From Takakia lepidozioides (Eukaryota > Streptophyta > Takakiopsida > Takakiales > Takakiaceae): a DNA stretch of 64,000 bases. Both the position numbers and the translations under genes were made by a program. Below, one piece after another: positions 22,176-36,080 of the stretch (its first letter is position 1; each line of letters starts with the position of its first letter). The notes beneath the pieces are model-generated. The model made no database searches. It was not told where the DNA came from and was given only the letters and a program-made list of their open reading frames with translations. The DNA is taken from assembly GCA_030704615.1 (NCBI GenBank), contig CM060731.1:42286001-42350000 (forward strand), in the 5' to 3' direction.

Positions 22176-25100
22176 GCTGAACAACAATCTGTATCTGGAA
22201 TTTTATGCTGTATGTTACTGATAAGGAGAATTGGGTGAAATCGATGTTGTGGCAGCAGAAACAAACCATAAGAGTTTTTGTCCACTTAGGCTTATTGAAG
22301 AATACGTCTGGATAAAGATAAAATAACATCTAAATGCAACCAATGATTTCATATATTCTAAATCCAACTTACCCACTCACAAAACTTTTTGCAGCATCAA
22401 TACCTTCAACATCCTCAACATCATAGTTCACTTCTTTGTTGACAGCTATGTGCTACAAATAGCTTCCTCTCTCTTATGAAGCTTTTTGCAAATTTGACGC
22501 AGAATAATTGCTGACAAAGATGCAGGGTACTACCAATACTGCTGATCTCCAGCCATCAGTGCATTGGATGGTGGCTAGAGCCTCGCCAACAACCTCAATC
22601 CGTGAAAGCCATGGGAGGTTTTTGTAATAGACTTCAGAGGAAATTCTTGGCGAAGGTCGAGTGCAGGAAAAAGTTGTATTCGCCCCCACATTAGTGGAAT
22701 AGGAGGATTAGTAGGTAGTGCAAGAGCAATCAAGTCTCCGTTCTTGAGGGCACTAGAACATGGGTCATCATTCGGAAGCCTTTGCAGACCTGGAGTTTTA
22801 GGTGCTTCATTGTAGGTTCAGTAGTTTATCCAGTTCCTGTCTCCTTTCAATAGAGCTTTATGGAAGTCCTTTGACAAATTAGCATGTAGGGTATGCTCAA
22901 AAATTTCTTCAAATTTGGACTTGATGTTCGCAAATGGTTAGGGCGTCATGTGCTCACTCCGTTGTCTACAGCAATCGTAGAAGCAAAAACTTTCAGCGTC
23001 GTTCAAATTCTTCAAGATTGTCGTTGGTTTTTGGCTGTCTAAAAGATGTTGTTCACTGTATTCGATCCACCTAAAGTAATCAGGCTACTACTAAGAATTT
23101 CCTTGTTCACAATAAAGCTTTCCAGAAGCACAAGAAATCCGACTTCTCTTTCTACCAGTGTTCCAGGAGAAGGACTCAGAATATCTCAGTGAGAAGATTG
23201 GAAAGCTGAGGCCCGGTGAGGGTCCTTTGTTTTTGCAAAAAGAGGACTCCAGACAATTCACAAAATTTGTAGTGATAAGACGTTTGCCGATCAGTAGAAG
23301 AAGTGACGATCACTACCAAACAGAGCCATGTTGTGCTCCCAAGATCTGCGAGGGGGTGCCATAGAGAACCTGCAGTGGGGGGTTGATCTCAGTAATTACA
23401 AAATGGACACCGTCTTCCCTCATTCTTCACTCCCTCTGGATAATCTGCGGCCCATTCTACATGTAGATCCTTCTCACCGACCCCTCACCGACAAGAATCG
23501 AAAGTCATGATAGAGGAATTTGGAGGACCCGAGCCACTTGTGTTGTGCATTTCATATCTAGACGTTATCATTATATCCATCAAAAACTCCGGGGCGTTGT
23601 GTGAAATCCACACATTTTGTGACAGATTTCTTTGAGTGTCTGCCTGGCGGAGTAAGGCAAACAGTATTGGAGCATTCTTGAGTGAAGACGAACTAGCGCC
23701 TCCTGAAGATAAGCAGCATGTAAATAGAAAGACGGAGTCATGAGAGGGAAAGACTCACAGCTGTGGTATTCTGCTTCCAGCTTTAGCAGACCAGCTTGCC
23801 CAGCTCCTTTTGCAAGTGCTGGACCCCCTGTATCGAATTACTAACAAAGCCTGCAACTTGCTGGCACATGGTTGGAGAAAGTTGGGGATCGGGTACTCCC
23901 ATTACATTAGATTACATCTCAGTCTAATCTGCGAGTAAGAGATAATATTTCTGGGACGTTTGCCGAGGCAAAATAGCGACGATACTCCTTTCGAGACAAT
24001 TTGACAACCAGCTTCACCACAACCGCGAATGTCACCTTGTGGTGAGAGATGCTCATCTCCACCGAGTTCCTGTCCAATCGACTCGGTATGAAGCCCCGAA
24101 GGTAAGGGGCTGCAGGGAAGTAGAGAGACATGTCTTACTTGCCGGTCTACTTGGAGGACAAGAAAGATTACCCATAAACATTGTCCCGACTGCGACCCAT
24201 GTCCATATGCAGGAAGCCCTTCTGGCATGCCCAACACAGTAGTCATGGATCACTAGGTTGAGTTCATCACCAACACCAAGAAGGTGTACAGGTGTGGGCG
24301 TGTGGGCCAGCTGCCCTGCCACATTGCCAGGCTACTGAAAATTTCGAGAAAGCGTTTGTACATGCTATTAAATTTCTGTAAGTTACTAGTGATTGGGTCT
24401 GCTGATTTTCTTTGCCAGATCATGAGAGATACATGTGTGTCAACTGATTGTCTGGCACTGGTTGACTTTGTGGATCTGTCACTATAAAAATTTATGAACT
24501 TTTCCTTACAGGATCTCCCTCACTGCATACAATGGAGTATCAACACATATGCCGCTCTCACTGTGAATTATGGTTGGGAAGTTGAGCCTACCCGGTGCAA
24601 CAAGATGGCATGGCCCAGCCAGACCGAAACGTGGCTGCTTGGACTACTGGGTAGCTTCTGCTCCACGTATTGCATGCCGACAACATGAAAGGAGCTCAGG
24701 AGGTGAGGTGGGCACAACATCAACTTGAGCATGGACCCAGACTGCGGCTAACATACTACGGATAAGACACATGTCTTGTCTATCTTGTAGTAGGATGCCT
24801 ACAAGGAGACGAAAGCAACAGAAAGGGCAGCACGGCCTCCGGGTAGAAACTAGAAACAGGTATGTAAGTTACATAAAGACAGAGCCAGTAATTGGGCTCT
24901 CTCTTCTATGCATGTGAGGTGTCGGTTTCATACAGCATATGTACAGGGAGCTTTTGGCAGATAGTACAGTATAAATTAGGTGCGGTGTCAGGGAGCCTGG
25001 AGGTTGACGCAGTGCTGAGGCACCACATAAGAATGATCCCACTTTTAATGAATTGCAAAGTCTACTGAAAGCTTGTCACCCAGGTCGGAACAAAGCTTAT

Positions 25101-26732
25101 GACGTCAAGTTTCCTAACACGTAATATTGGACGCCAAGAGCAGAGCAGATCGAGAGGGGATCAAGACAGGTGCAGACTGCTGAATTTGTGTAAGTATTAT
25201 GTCCCTGTAGACCCCAAATCTGAGTTTGACTCTCAACAAATTAGTTGCCGATTGGAAATATGTATCATAGTCTATAGTCCAGAAAGAGCTGCCATGGGAT
25301 TACATAAGCAGACTCCAGGTTGAAGATCTAACATGCATTGTAGACTGTGCCCTTAGTAACCCAGTAGCTGCACGACAGGGCTGAGCCGCACAGTCATAAT
25401 TGTCGTCGTGCAGTGTTGGACTTGTGGGTTGGCCCACCGTCCACACATCCGCCGGAAGCTGGCACCATGCACTATTCTATCGATCATGTGGGCACACCTC
25501 ATCCTACACAGACTGGCATCCCACTACCAATTGCGTTTACTGCTAAACTACCCTACTAGATATGACGCTGCGGACATTAGGAAAAACTCCGTTGAGGGTC
25601 CTAGAAGTTCCTCATTTGAGTATCAACAGGGAGGTTTGCAAGGCCGAAATGAAAATGGGTGGAAAAATGGGAAGCACGATGAGGTGCTCTAGAGGATAAT
25701 AGAGTACCTCAGACTTGAACTCAATCGATGCAGTGATAAACGACTGGATTCTCGAGAACCTTCCATGGCTCTTTGGGATATTGTTGATCACCTCACCCCT
25801 ATCAGGATTGTGATGTCTGTTTTTCATCAAACAAGCCGTAGTTTTCTTCTAAATCGACCTCTTGAGGAGAACGTCCATGATGTTTGCTGGCCGGCTAACG
25901 TCAAGTGCTATGTTCAGGACTTCTCGGATTTTAGTTGTATCCATTGTAATGGAGCCTTGATGCGATTTCTACACTGAAGACTAAAATATCTACACACAAA
26001 AATGTCGGTGGAGCAATGCTTCGACAGACTCACTTGTCAAAATCTGGAGAAAAGATCCAGGATGAAAAGGCCCTAGAAGAGCAGGAGGGCACCCACAGAG
26101 CATGCTTTGCGGCATGACATGAAAAGGGACGCACTCCTGCTGCAGGAACAGAAAGGAAGAGGAAGCTCGACTGTGGGGAGGGAGGCGGCATGTTCCACGC
26201 GTAATCGGCCTTCGTCCCCACGCTGACAGATCTACAAGCATCGAAAAGTTTAAGTACATTTGTTTTTTTGAGGAGAATTTTAAATAATATTAAACAAATA
26301 ACTGGAAGATACTGCATTGCAGCAGGGGCCGCCACCTGGCGCTGTCGGAAGTGGGAACCCAACACGCCTACGTGGCAAACGTATCCCATCTCAGCTATCT
26401 CGCCAGCCAGGTCTAGTTAACCAAGCTAGCTGTCGCTTGTATAGCGGTTTGGTTTGGCCATAGTAATTATTTCTATTTCTATATTTTCACTTTTTAAAAA
26501 AAGAACGGATACTACTCAAATTAAAAAGCAAGGAAAAAAAAAGCTTGCAAGGCCATCATCAGGGTATTGAGAGAGATGAAGGACCCGAAAACGATCGAAC
26601 TAGTGGGACGGCATTTTTCTCTTTTGTCATATATTTGGACAATTGTACTCTTTTTTACATGGAACACTGAATATAAAAGTTTCTTTAGAGAAATTTCAGA
26701 AATAAATTTATAAACGAATAGGCTTAACCCTC
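22176..26732. other. gene-poor region, nothing firmly recognised
   Basis: Only short chance-like frames occur. Two short Cys/His-containing translations near 24290 and 25415 vaguely resemble zinc knuckles of retroelement proteins, but their spacing does not fit CCHC. The region is probably ancient transposon debris and unique DNA. Confidence 0.35.
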
Positions 26733-27490
26733 AACCCCTAAAGGACGAGCTAACTTTTGGGAGTTTTCCCAAAAAAGTGGGCCATACCCTCCATTGCTGA
26801 GCTGTAACTTCCTAACCCCCTTACATCCAGCTGGATGGACCGTTCCATTTCATCCTACCTACTTCATGAAGGTCCTCAGAAAATTGTAGCACTTTTGACT
26901 GTTCCATTTAGTAGATTATAACAAAAGAAAATTGGCCAAGTTGAAACCATGAACAAAAAAAGAGAGGAAAAATTGCTTTGACCATGCAAGTTTGTGATTT
27001 TACATTTTTTCTTGAAGAAATGGCCTCCAGAATCCAGATAAGGGGCAGCCAACAGGTCATCTCCCAGAATCTCAGACCCAAATGCCCAAAAATATGGGTG
27101 GCTGCCTTTGTAGTGAAATCTGGGGGGTTATATTATCTTTGTTTGCTTCTTTTACCAAGTACCCACCCATGAGGTGAGATATTTTTTTTTTCCAATTCCT
27201 CTGGTAAGTAAGTGAACAGTAACATTTCATGGGCCTTGTCCAAAATTTTGGGCATTATGATAAATTTCAGCCCTAGATGTTATCTTGAACATTGCCCATT
27301 TGACTGCCATGTAGGCAGGTCAATGGTGCTTTTACACTGGATTTCTTGAAACCCTGGCACTTTGCAAAATTCTAGGGAGCAGAGCTTTTATGATTTTTTG
27401 GCGCAAGGTTCACTTCCATCCACTATCATCCATGGGAATGGGAAGCGTGGCCGTAATCTGACATACCGGTCCCGTCGTCCTTTAGGGGTT
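26733..27490. mobile_element. 758-bp element bounded by 16-bp perfect inverted repeats
   Basis: AACCCCTAAAGGACGA at 26733-26748 is matched by its exact reverse complement at 27475-27490. Just outside, TTAACCC (left) and TTAAC (right, inverted) extend the similarity. The interior has no recognisable protein. This looks like a non-autonomous DNA transposon (MITE-like). Superfamily is unknown, and a target duplication could not be fixed because the outer bases are part of the similarity. Confidence 0.6.
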
Positions 27491-30400
27491 AACTTCCTAC
27501 AGAGGGCGTTTTTTTGCCCTTGAAATTATATAACCAAGCTACCCCCTTGCCAAAAATATGAACCTTATAAATCAGTTGTTACCTACCACATACATCCATA
27601 TACCAAAGAATTCCACCACAAGATTTTTAAAACTATAGTGCTTTGGTAGGGGTTGTTTTCCTTTGGGGAAATGAGAAACCTGCAAGTTTGTCCACGAAAT
27701 GGAAATATCTGGTTGATTTTTGTTGGGCCCGCCGCACCACTACTGGCCATATCCTATTCCAAGGTATGCAAGCATGCACAAAATTCCATGCCAACCATGC
27801 CAAATTGCCGAAGGATGCTACATGCTCCTTTGGACGTGTTCTTAGTTGGGGGCAGAACATGGAGTTTCTAACATTGTCATAAAGTATGTAGAAATCCAAG
27901 ATTTTTTTCTATCCGAGCTGCGTGAGAATGAGTTCCTATAATCCTAATCAAAATGTCAAATTTTTCTGGGAATCCAATGGTGATTTTCCAAAATTTGAGG
28001 CCTAAGTAGGGCCAAGTGTTTCGGAGCTTGCTGTTGCATGCAACAATAGAGAGTTGTCACGCAAGTGGTCAACCCTCAGACTCTCTACCTCTCCTTACCT
28101 AACCCAAGCATTTTTGCAAAATTCTGCATGTCAGGGTTTTACTCCAAATGCTTTGTGGGTGGGTACCATGTTGTCAGCAAATTTATTGCTTCAACAATCA
28201 TTTAATTTCAATAAAATCTCAGCAAGATATCCCCATTTTTCTTACAACTCGCAACCCGATTCAAGTTTAGGGTCATTAAGCATAAATGTTTTAGCGTCTA
28301 TTCATTCTCCTAACTAGGTTAAATAGATTATGTTGCTATGCTTCTACATATGGTTGGATCCCCTCTATCAGTTGGCCCCATTTTGCCAAAAAAATTATCA
28401 TGCTAACGTTCGTCTTACACATTCCACTTGCTTCTAGGATCCAGGGTAGGAGTCATGTTAAGTTCAACACATCCATTTTTTAGGCTCCTCTTTATACCAT
28501 CCCAGCCCTAGCAAAGTGTTTGAAGGAATAGGCTAATTGTTTCTTTCCTCCTACTCTTTGTTTTAAAAGAAACTCCAAGCTTGTAGATCTCCATGCCACA
28601 ACTTTTCTAGATAGCTGATTGATGCTAGAAACAGGAAGTAGAAGGTTCTCACAAAATGTAATATTGTTTGTCAAAAATGTCTTGAGGAAAATGAAAATGA
28701 TCAGTCTAATACTTCTTATTGTTCTTCTAGAGCCAAAAAGAATCTATGCTCTCTACCTAGATTTAAAAGATGGTTTTTTTATTTGAGGTTGCTAGTTCCT
28801 TAAAAGTGAGAAGATAACATAATGATTATTTCTCGAAACCCAAAAAAATCGCTCACATTCAGGCTGCTTATGGGAATGACACCATCTTATAATTTATTTT
28901 GGAACCCTCATCACAGATCTAATATCTCAGTGGTTTGCATTGCAGCTGGTGCCTATGATCTCTTAGCCAACTTGGAGCTTCCGCTATTGGCTAGGGCATA
29001 ACTGTCCCCTCTTGGCATTTCATCATGACCCTCACACGGGGTATCGCTTAGGAAATCCCTATGGTTGTATAGAGTCCGCCGGATTAGCTCTTCATACTTC
29101 GTCAATTTTTGGCTCGCACAATTGCTTTAGTATCTTTGGTACTTTAACGGGCTTGCACTCGGCTTACTTCTTATATATACTTCTGTAGGTGTCGGTGGCG
29201 TGACGGTGAGGATTGCTCAACCAGCCTATGCTCTTTTTTGAGGACCACCATATTGTGACTCCTACCTAGTGGTGGTGAGCCATGGCCCACTCCTCGCGGC
29301 CCCATTGGCCTGCATGAGTGAGTCCCAAGACTCTCCCATGACTACGACCGACTACAACTACAACTCTCTACGCGACGATCATCCCACTCGGAGCCCCCAC
29401 CACAACTTGATTGAGAGGCTCCACCTAGTGAGTTCATTTTGTCTTCTTGAGTGTCTTAGCCACTTAAGGCACGTTCGTCCCCACTCCAACTGCTAATATT
29501 GCCCCGCCATAGGGAGCCCCTCTCATGTCCCACCCCCTGCCCTAAAAGCAAAGGCATGCGACAATAGCTTCCAATTGTTTCGACAAACGTCTTTCTTTTA
29601 TCTAGCCGTCAAAAAGATATATAACATTGAGTTAGGCGTGCTGCGCATTAAGTAATTAGTTGACCCACGTACCTCTGTTAATGGTTTCATGTTGAATGTA
29701 ACTACTACTTATTTCAAAAGCTTTTTCACCAGGATGCTCCTAGTGCCTCTTCCAAAGGCGGCTTTCCTTAAAGTTATATCAAACATCTCTTCTAAGTTTT
29801 AATGCAATTCAATCTCATAGTTTTTCCAAGACTTCTCTCATTTGGAAAATACTCCACCAATCTGAGAGCCTCAACGAACAGAAGGTGGTCCTCTAGAGTT
29901 CTTTTGCAAGCTGTGGCCCAATTGATGATGCATTCTTTAGCACTTTTTCTTGTTTGAAATGGTTTTGTTCCCAATGGATGTAGTTAGAGCGAGAGATGTA
30001 CACATGTGATGGTATCTTTAGTTCAACCTCTCATATATTCGCTTTACTTTGTATAAAATTTTCTTTGATTTGCTAATTGGCAGAATGATTCAATGCATAA
30101 GGGTATTTGGGCAGCTCTTCGAGGAAGCACTCAAAGCAAGTGAGCCACACTTTGCAATGACTTCAACGCTTCGTGGGGATGACATGACATCCTTTGCTCC
30201 TGTGCACTTGGGATGCTCATTCGATCCCCTAGACCTCCGACTTCCCATGTTATTGCTCTCAGCTCTCATGATCCTAGACCATCTCCTCTAGAAGTAGCCC
30301 AGGCTATCAATGGAGGCATTGCAAAATCACACCACCAAATTTTATGCAAACCTAAATATGAGGCGCAAACGTTAGCCCTCCTGTCCGGTCTCTAGTAGAT

Positions 30401-31988
30401 CATTTATATTTGGGCCCCTTCCATGGTAACTACCGCGGTTTCTCTTGTCCTTTGTTGGTTTGGGCTTGTGGCGATGGGAGGCTGCCAGCCCGCTCTCTCT
30501 ATGGCCTTAAATTATGGCACCCACACAAGGCTATTTTCCCCTTGTTATTTTCTCTTCTCCTTTTTCCTCTTAATTTGATGATATGATATGATCAGGGTTC
30601 CGCCGCCTCCTTTTCTTTAAGAAAGTTTTAATGTATATATATATTTTTATAAATTTAATAAAGGTTTGAGTTTCGACTCTGCTCTGCCCCTGCTGGTACC
30701 TAAAGTAAAAAACTTTCTGGCCCATCCTCTTTCAAGTTGTTGTCTTACCATAAAGTAAAAAACTTTCTGGCCCATCCTCTTTCAAGCTGTTGTCTTACCT
30801 TCTTCAGGCAGTAGGTGAAACTAGAATAGTTTGATTCCTTTTTGTTAATATATGTAGCTCTATGAGATTGTGTTTCTCCACTTGGGGACACTTTTACCCA
30901 TTTGTACAGTCACCCCAATTGCGTCTTTGTACAAAACTATGTGGAACTTGTACACAGTAGAAACAAGACTCAAATGCCAATGACGTGTTCACATTACAGA
31001 GGTGCGCTTGGAGTGTCATGGATCGACAAATTGTCGCCCTTGATATGCTCTTTCGTGTAATCTAGTGGCTAGAAAGGTAAGAGTAGAGAGCATGAGTCAG
31101 CACAACACACCAATGGATGCCTGCCTTGACACTGTGTAAGGGTCCCTTGACTATGACATGTTGCTCTCCAAGACAGCCAGAGTGTAGAGAGAGCTAAGTA
31201 ACTTATTACTGGTCTGGTAGGAAGTGCGTGGAAGGGACAGGGAGGGAAGGGAGTGGGGGCAGCGATGGCGGAAGGTGGGAGGGAGAGGGGTGATGAGGCA
31301 GCAACGGTCAGCCCAGTATTGCGGGCGGGACCCACTGCCAGCCTTCAATACACCACCGTGCTCCCGTTCTTTTCTCTCAGCAATCATACATTCTCTTTAT
31401 GGCAGACGAGGCACTGTGCTTCTCCGCATTCCAGAGCTATCCGTTGAGAGTTTTCAGGATCCACGTACCAACACTTGGGTGTTCCGTTCCCCTGCCCTCG
31501 CTCAATTCTAGGACTCCGGAGTGACAGGGTCCTATAATCTAAGTTATTAACTGCTCTCTCCTCCTGTTTCTGATGCTTTATTTATTGAGGAAAAATTTCC
31601 CTTGAGGGATTTCACCTTCTGTGGACCTCTCTCTCCTCTCTCGCTAATCGCTGAGCTCTAAAGGGCTGGTGTAATTGAAAATCAATCTTAGTGGAACCGT
31701 TCCAGTGGTTGTCGTACTTCAGAATCCTAAGCTGACAGCGAGGTACATTTGACTGGCCTTACCGCCCGCAACGGTAGGCCAGCCATCATAAAAACACATA
31801 TGTTCACACCTGGGCATATAGATTGTAAACTACATATGTTTGTGCCTGCGCGGGGGCAGCTGGAGTCGACACCCTGAGTCTCCCTTTCCGGCTTTCCAAG
31901 CATGCTCCAAACTGGAGCACATACTTTAGAATCTAGAAGAAAACTTCTCAGGCAACTAGACTTTGGGGCAATCTGCTTACTGTCGAGG
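27491..31988. other. gene-poor region with LINE-like 3' debris
   Basis: No intact gene is seen. Around 30300-30660 a short frame (YEAQTLALLSGL) followed by GGGTTCCGCCGCC-type sequence and an AT-rich end with AATAAAGG resembles the RNase H tail and 3' end of a plant LINE; this is weak. A 50-bp tandem duplication follows at 30701. The final part (about 31100-31988) should hold the promoter and 5' UTR of the copper oxidase gene. Confidence 0.35.
30701..30800. repeat. tandem duplication, two 50-bp units
   Basis: TAAAGTAAAAAACTTTCTGG begins at 30701 and at 30751. The two 50-bp units are almost identical (GTTG versus GCTG). Confidence 0.9.
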
Positions 31989-34900
31989 ATGAAGACTAGA
32001 ACTCCAATAAACCGGCGGCCATGGTTCCAATTGGCGATTCTCTTTTTTGCTATGTGTGTAACGAGGGGAAGTAATGGGCAAACTTTACAGGGAAGCTGGG
32101 CGATTCTCTTAGAAAACGCTGGGATTGCAACAATGCATACAGCCCTCACCCGATTCGGGACAGTGATTTTTCTAGACCGCACGGATATTGGGGCCTCCCA
32201 GATCGCCCTGCCAGGTACAAACCTTTGCTTGTCTTGATGTGTGAGCAACCAATGGGACCTGAGTAGTACGTGGTGTTTGAGTTTTCCTTACTCAATTTTC
32301 AACTTTCTTGGAATCAACCATTATGAAGGACGGGATGAGAAGTGACCTCAAAGTTGGCAGTGTGCATGCTTGTCTTTTGAGACATAGAGAGAAATCGCTC
32401 AAAAGGGCACTTGGCCAGGCGCAGGTGTGCTCCCAGGGCCCTCGGTGGTACCTCGATTAGACATTCAGCTATGGACACACTCCAGCTACAGCAACTGGCT
32501 ACATTGAAATCCTTTTGAACTTCATCGGTCTTCACTTGTCAAGCTGTAAAGAGTTATTTGAGGTCATGAAAATATAAACATTTTCAATGTGAACTAGTTA
32601 GACACCAATGGTGATCCAAGATCAATGCGGCGGTGAAATCTCAGTCCAAGTGCAGAGTTGAGCATTAAAATCCATCTCTACCACTAGCTCTCATGAATCG
32701 ATTGTGATTGCAGGCGGCGCTTGCAGAAATGATGTGATGGATTTGATCCTCAAGCATGACTGTACTGCACATTCGGTACTCTTTGACCCAACTCTCAACA
32801 CAGTTCGACCACTCACCATCCTTACTGACACCTGGTGCTCCTCGGGGCAATTCATGTCCGATGGGACACTTGTTCAAACAGGTGGAGATCTTGATGGCTT
32901 CAGTAAAGTCAGGTAGAGTTGATCTTTCTGAAACAACTTGTTTTGAAGCAATGGCCAAGAATATTAGGTCTTTGAGACTCTTACCACCCCCTACACCAAC
33001 AACCTCCCACCACCATCACCACATGACTATGATGAAACTCTCATTTAGAGATTATTGCATTGAATCCTTCAGCTCTGGTTGCAAGTGCGGCCCACTATCA
33101 TCAGCCTCCTTTCTATTTTCCTCTCTTGTCAATTTTTCCATCTTCTCATGATGATATCAATGAAGATAACTTGCAACTTACCGACGTGAAGAACCAAACA
33201 TTTTCTTAAATGTCTCTGTTTCTGGTTGTCTCTGGTTTTCCTAGACTGTGTTACTGGCAGTGCATATCCGTCGCCAAGCTTGGGGCTACAGAGGCATTTG
33301 GTGCAATCAGCATTGTGTTTCCTAGTATGATGTATAAATTGTTGTACGTCAGTCATTCAATTCCCTGTAGCCGAATCGTCGTGGTCTGTCCGGGATCTAT
33401 TTCTAAACAAGGCTCCTTTACCCTGGCAGGCTGAAATGCTGAAAATGCCGGCACAACCCTCTTTGGAAGGTTAAATATCCTGTGACAACTATGCCCTTAA
33501 GTGTATGTAGAGCTCTCAGCTCTCTTTTTCTCTCACGCAAGGTATATAATATCTACTAGCATCACTCCCAAATCTAGATCCTGAATCTAATACCAGGACT
33601 GCACAATTTTGATACAGGATATTTTCGCCATGTGACCCTTCTGGAACATGTGATTGGGTGGAGTCTACGGAGCAGATCTTGCAAGCGGGCCGTTGGTACG
33701 CAACCAATCAGCTGCTGCCAGATGGACGCCAGATCATTGTAGGTGGGCGTAGCCAACCCACATTGGAATTCTTGCCCCCCAATGGCCAGGGGCTTATTAA
33801 CCTCCCACTGCTGAGTGCAACAAATGACAATGAGACTGACAACCTCTACCCATATGTCCATCTTCTCCCAGATAACACTCTCTTCATCTTTGCAAACAGG
33901 GACTCCATTGTCTACAATTACATCACAAACACTGTAGTGAAAACTCTCCCTACTATTCCAGGTGAACCACGCAACTATCCATCAGCAGGGTCATCAGTGA
34001 TGCTGCCCCTTGTTTCGTCTGCTGTAGTGGAGATCCTAATTTGTGGAGGAGCTCAATTGGGGGCTTACTTGAATCCAGCAGCACAGATGCCGTGTTCGTC
34101 CACATGTGGCCGGATAACCGTTACAGATGCTGCTCCAGCATGGACAATGGAGACCATGCCAATCAATAGGTGCATGGGCGACATGATCCTTCTTCCATCA
34201 CAGGATGTTCTCATTATAAATGGTGCTCAGCAAGGTACGACTCTCATTGCCAATTCTAGCATGCCACCCCCAGTTTTCATTGAATTTGCAAGTTCCCATT
34301 TCACATAGCCGTGGAAATACAATCTATATTTTTGGAGCTTCTAGCACATTAGCCAGGGACCTTGGCACTGGGACTGCAGGGATTCTGGGTTTTGTAGATA
34401 GATATTGTTGGTGGCTACGACACATGATCCAACTTCCCCTGGGTAGGATGACAAAGCTGAGGTTGTTATGTGAAGTTATCAACAGAGGGATGTAAGACAG
34501 TAGTTTTTCGTAGATCCAGAGGCCAGTGTATACTAATGCAGGATTCGGAGGTACAACTTGTATGAAGAGGGTGAGCATCAACATAGTAGACATATTTAAC
34601 AAGTTTTACTAATTAGTCTATGAACACAGGGTAAGCATCTCCTGTCCCTCTTTATTAAATGCACTAGAAAATTGAAGCGACACTTTGCATTGAAGAACTT
34701 TACTGGGCCTGTCTGGGAGCTCTGTTGCTCTGAAGCTGCCCATTCCCAGATGCAATGCGTCTTCTAGCATGATATCTGCACACATCCTTAGTGCATACAA
34801 GCACTTGTCCTCTTTTCTTGGTGTGGGCTGCTAGTGCTATAGCAATATCGGTCTGAGTTTCTTTACCCTGGTGGGAACTCCTGTCGAAGGGCTGCAGCAG

Positions 34901-36080
34901 GGTATCTTTCCTTAAGAGTGTACACATTCATAGCCAGCATTCACATGGAGCTCTCAATGAGTGCAAATTGGGGGCTGGGAAAATGCTGCTGAAAATGCTC
35001 TGTGGGCAGAGTTTAATAAGTACATTCTCTGTCCACCTCTTTGTGACAGTTCCATACTAATGTCACCCCTCACACGAGTGTTTACACGATCTTATGATTA
35101 CTTAATCCATCTCATGAAGGTGTTACTGAATTATCCATACATGGTGGTGCAGGATCACAGGGGTGGAACAACGCAGAGAACCCTGCATTGAACCCGTTGT
35201 TGTACAGTCCCTATTCTACAGCAGGGTTACGGTTCACAGTGTTGGCACCCTCGACCATTCCTCGCATGTATCACTGCACAGCCAACCTTCTTCCTGTAAG
35301 TATTGCCAGCCTTCCAGTCATTTAAGTCACTCTGAGGAACGTATGCTTTCCAAAAAGCTGGCAAACAAGTTAATGTGATTTATCTTGCTCAGAAGTTATA
35401 TCATATCATTCGGTTGGGTGATTGGTGGCCTTGGAGGCAGATGTATGCATTCTTGGTAAAATGTAGGCTTACATCGGAACTAAGTTTTGAGTTGGACATA
35501 TTGCTTTGTGGTGACATTACTCCCAAGTCCTGATTTGTCTTCTAGATCTGCCTATGGCACAACCATGACTTGTTGTTTGGAGCAAATCCCAGTAAGCTGT
35601 GTTCATATAACTTGACCTTTTTGCTGGTTCTTGCAGGATGGCCGTATTCTCATAGCAGGGAGCAACCCCCATGAATTCTACACTTTTGAGGGTTCCTTCC
35701 CCACAGATTTACGGATCGAGGCCTTCTCTCCTCCTTACCTCAGCCCTGATCAGAATGTGATGAGGCCCACCATCACAGTTTGCCCTGCTCAAATCACATA
35801 CAATACCACATTCACCATCACCATCACCACTACCTTGATTTTAACAGGCAGTATTCAGGTTAACCTTGTTAGTGTCCCCTTTGTGACCCATTCTTTTGGC
35901 CAAGGACAGCGTCTTTTACCTTTGAGTGCCACAGGTCCTGTACCAGTGGCCACAAATACATATCAAGTGACTGCAACAGCCCCACTGGACAATGTTCTAG
36001 CCCCATCTTCATACTACATGCTCTTTGCTGTCAACCAGGGGATTCCCAGTCAAGCTGCCTGGGTTCTAGTTTCGGTCTGA
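31989..36080 (+). CDS. galactose oxidase / glyoxal oxidase-like copper radical oxidase
   Basis: Secreted mononuclear-copper oxidase (plant GLOX type) that oxidises aldehydes or primary alcohols to produce H2O2, usually in cell wall or mucilage. Exons 31989-32214, 32714-32912, 33618-34234, 35153-35295 and 35637-36080 join in phase through GT-AG introns to give 542 aa, the usual size. The N terminus is a signal peptide (LAILFFAMCV core, residues about 13-25), then the typical WAILLENAGIATMHTALTRF. The expected active site is present: Cys117 in DTWCSSGQ (thioether Cys), Tyr169 in RWYAT (radical Tyr), Tyr387-His388 in IPRMYHC and His480 in VTHSFGQGQR. Kelch-like repeats lie between, and a C-terminal DUF1929-type beta domain (from about residue 437) ends in QAAWVLVSV. 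The start is taken at the second in-frame Met (31989), because it places the signal peptide at the N terminus; an upstream ATG at 31902 would add 29 residues. Confidence 0.92.

Noticed and set aside
24280-25460. Two Cys/His-containing translations (near 24290 and 25415) resembling zinc knuckles.
   Set aside because: The spacing does not fit CCHC and flanking frames carry stops with no recognisable Gag context.
31989-36080. Kelch-repeat F-box protein as an alternative for the copper oxidase gene.
   Set aside because: There is no F-box, and the Cys-Tyr-Tyr-His-His copper radical site and a signal peptide are present.
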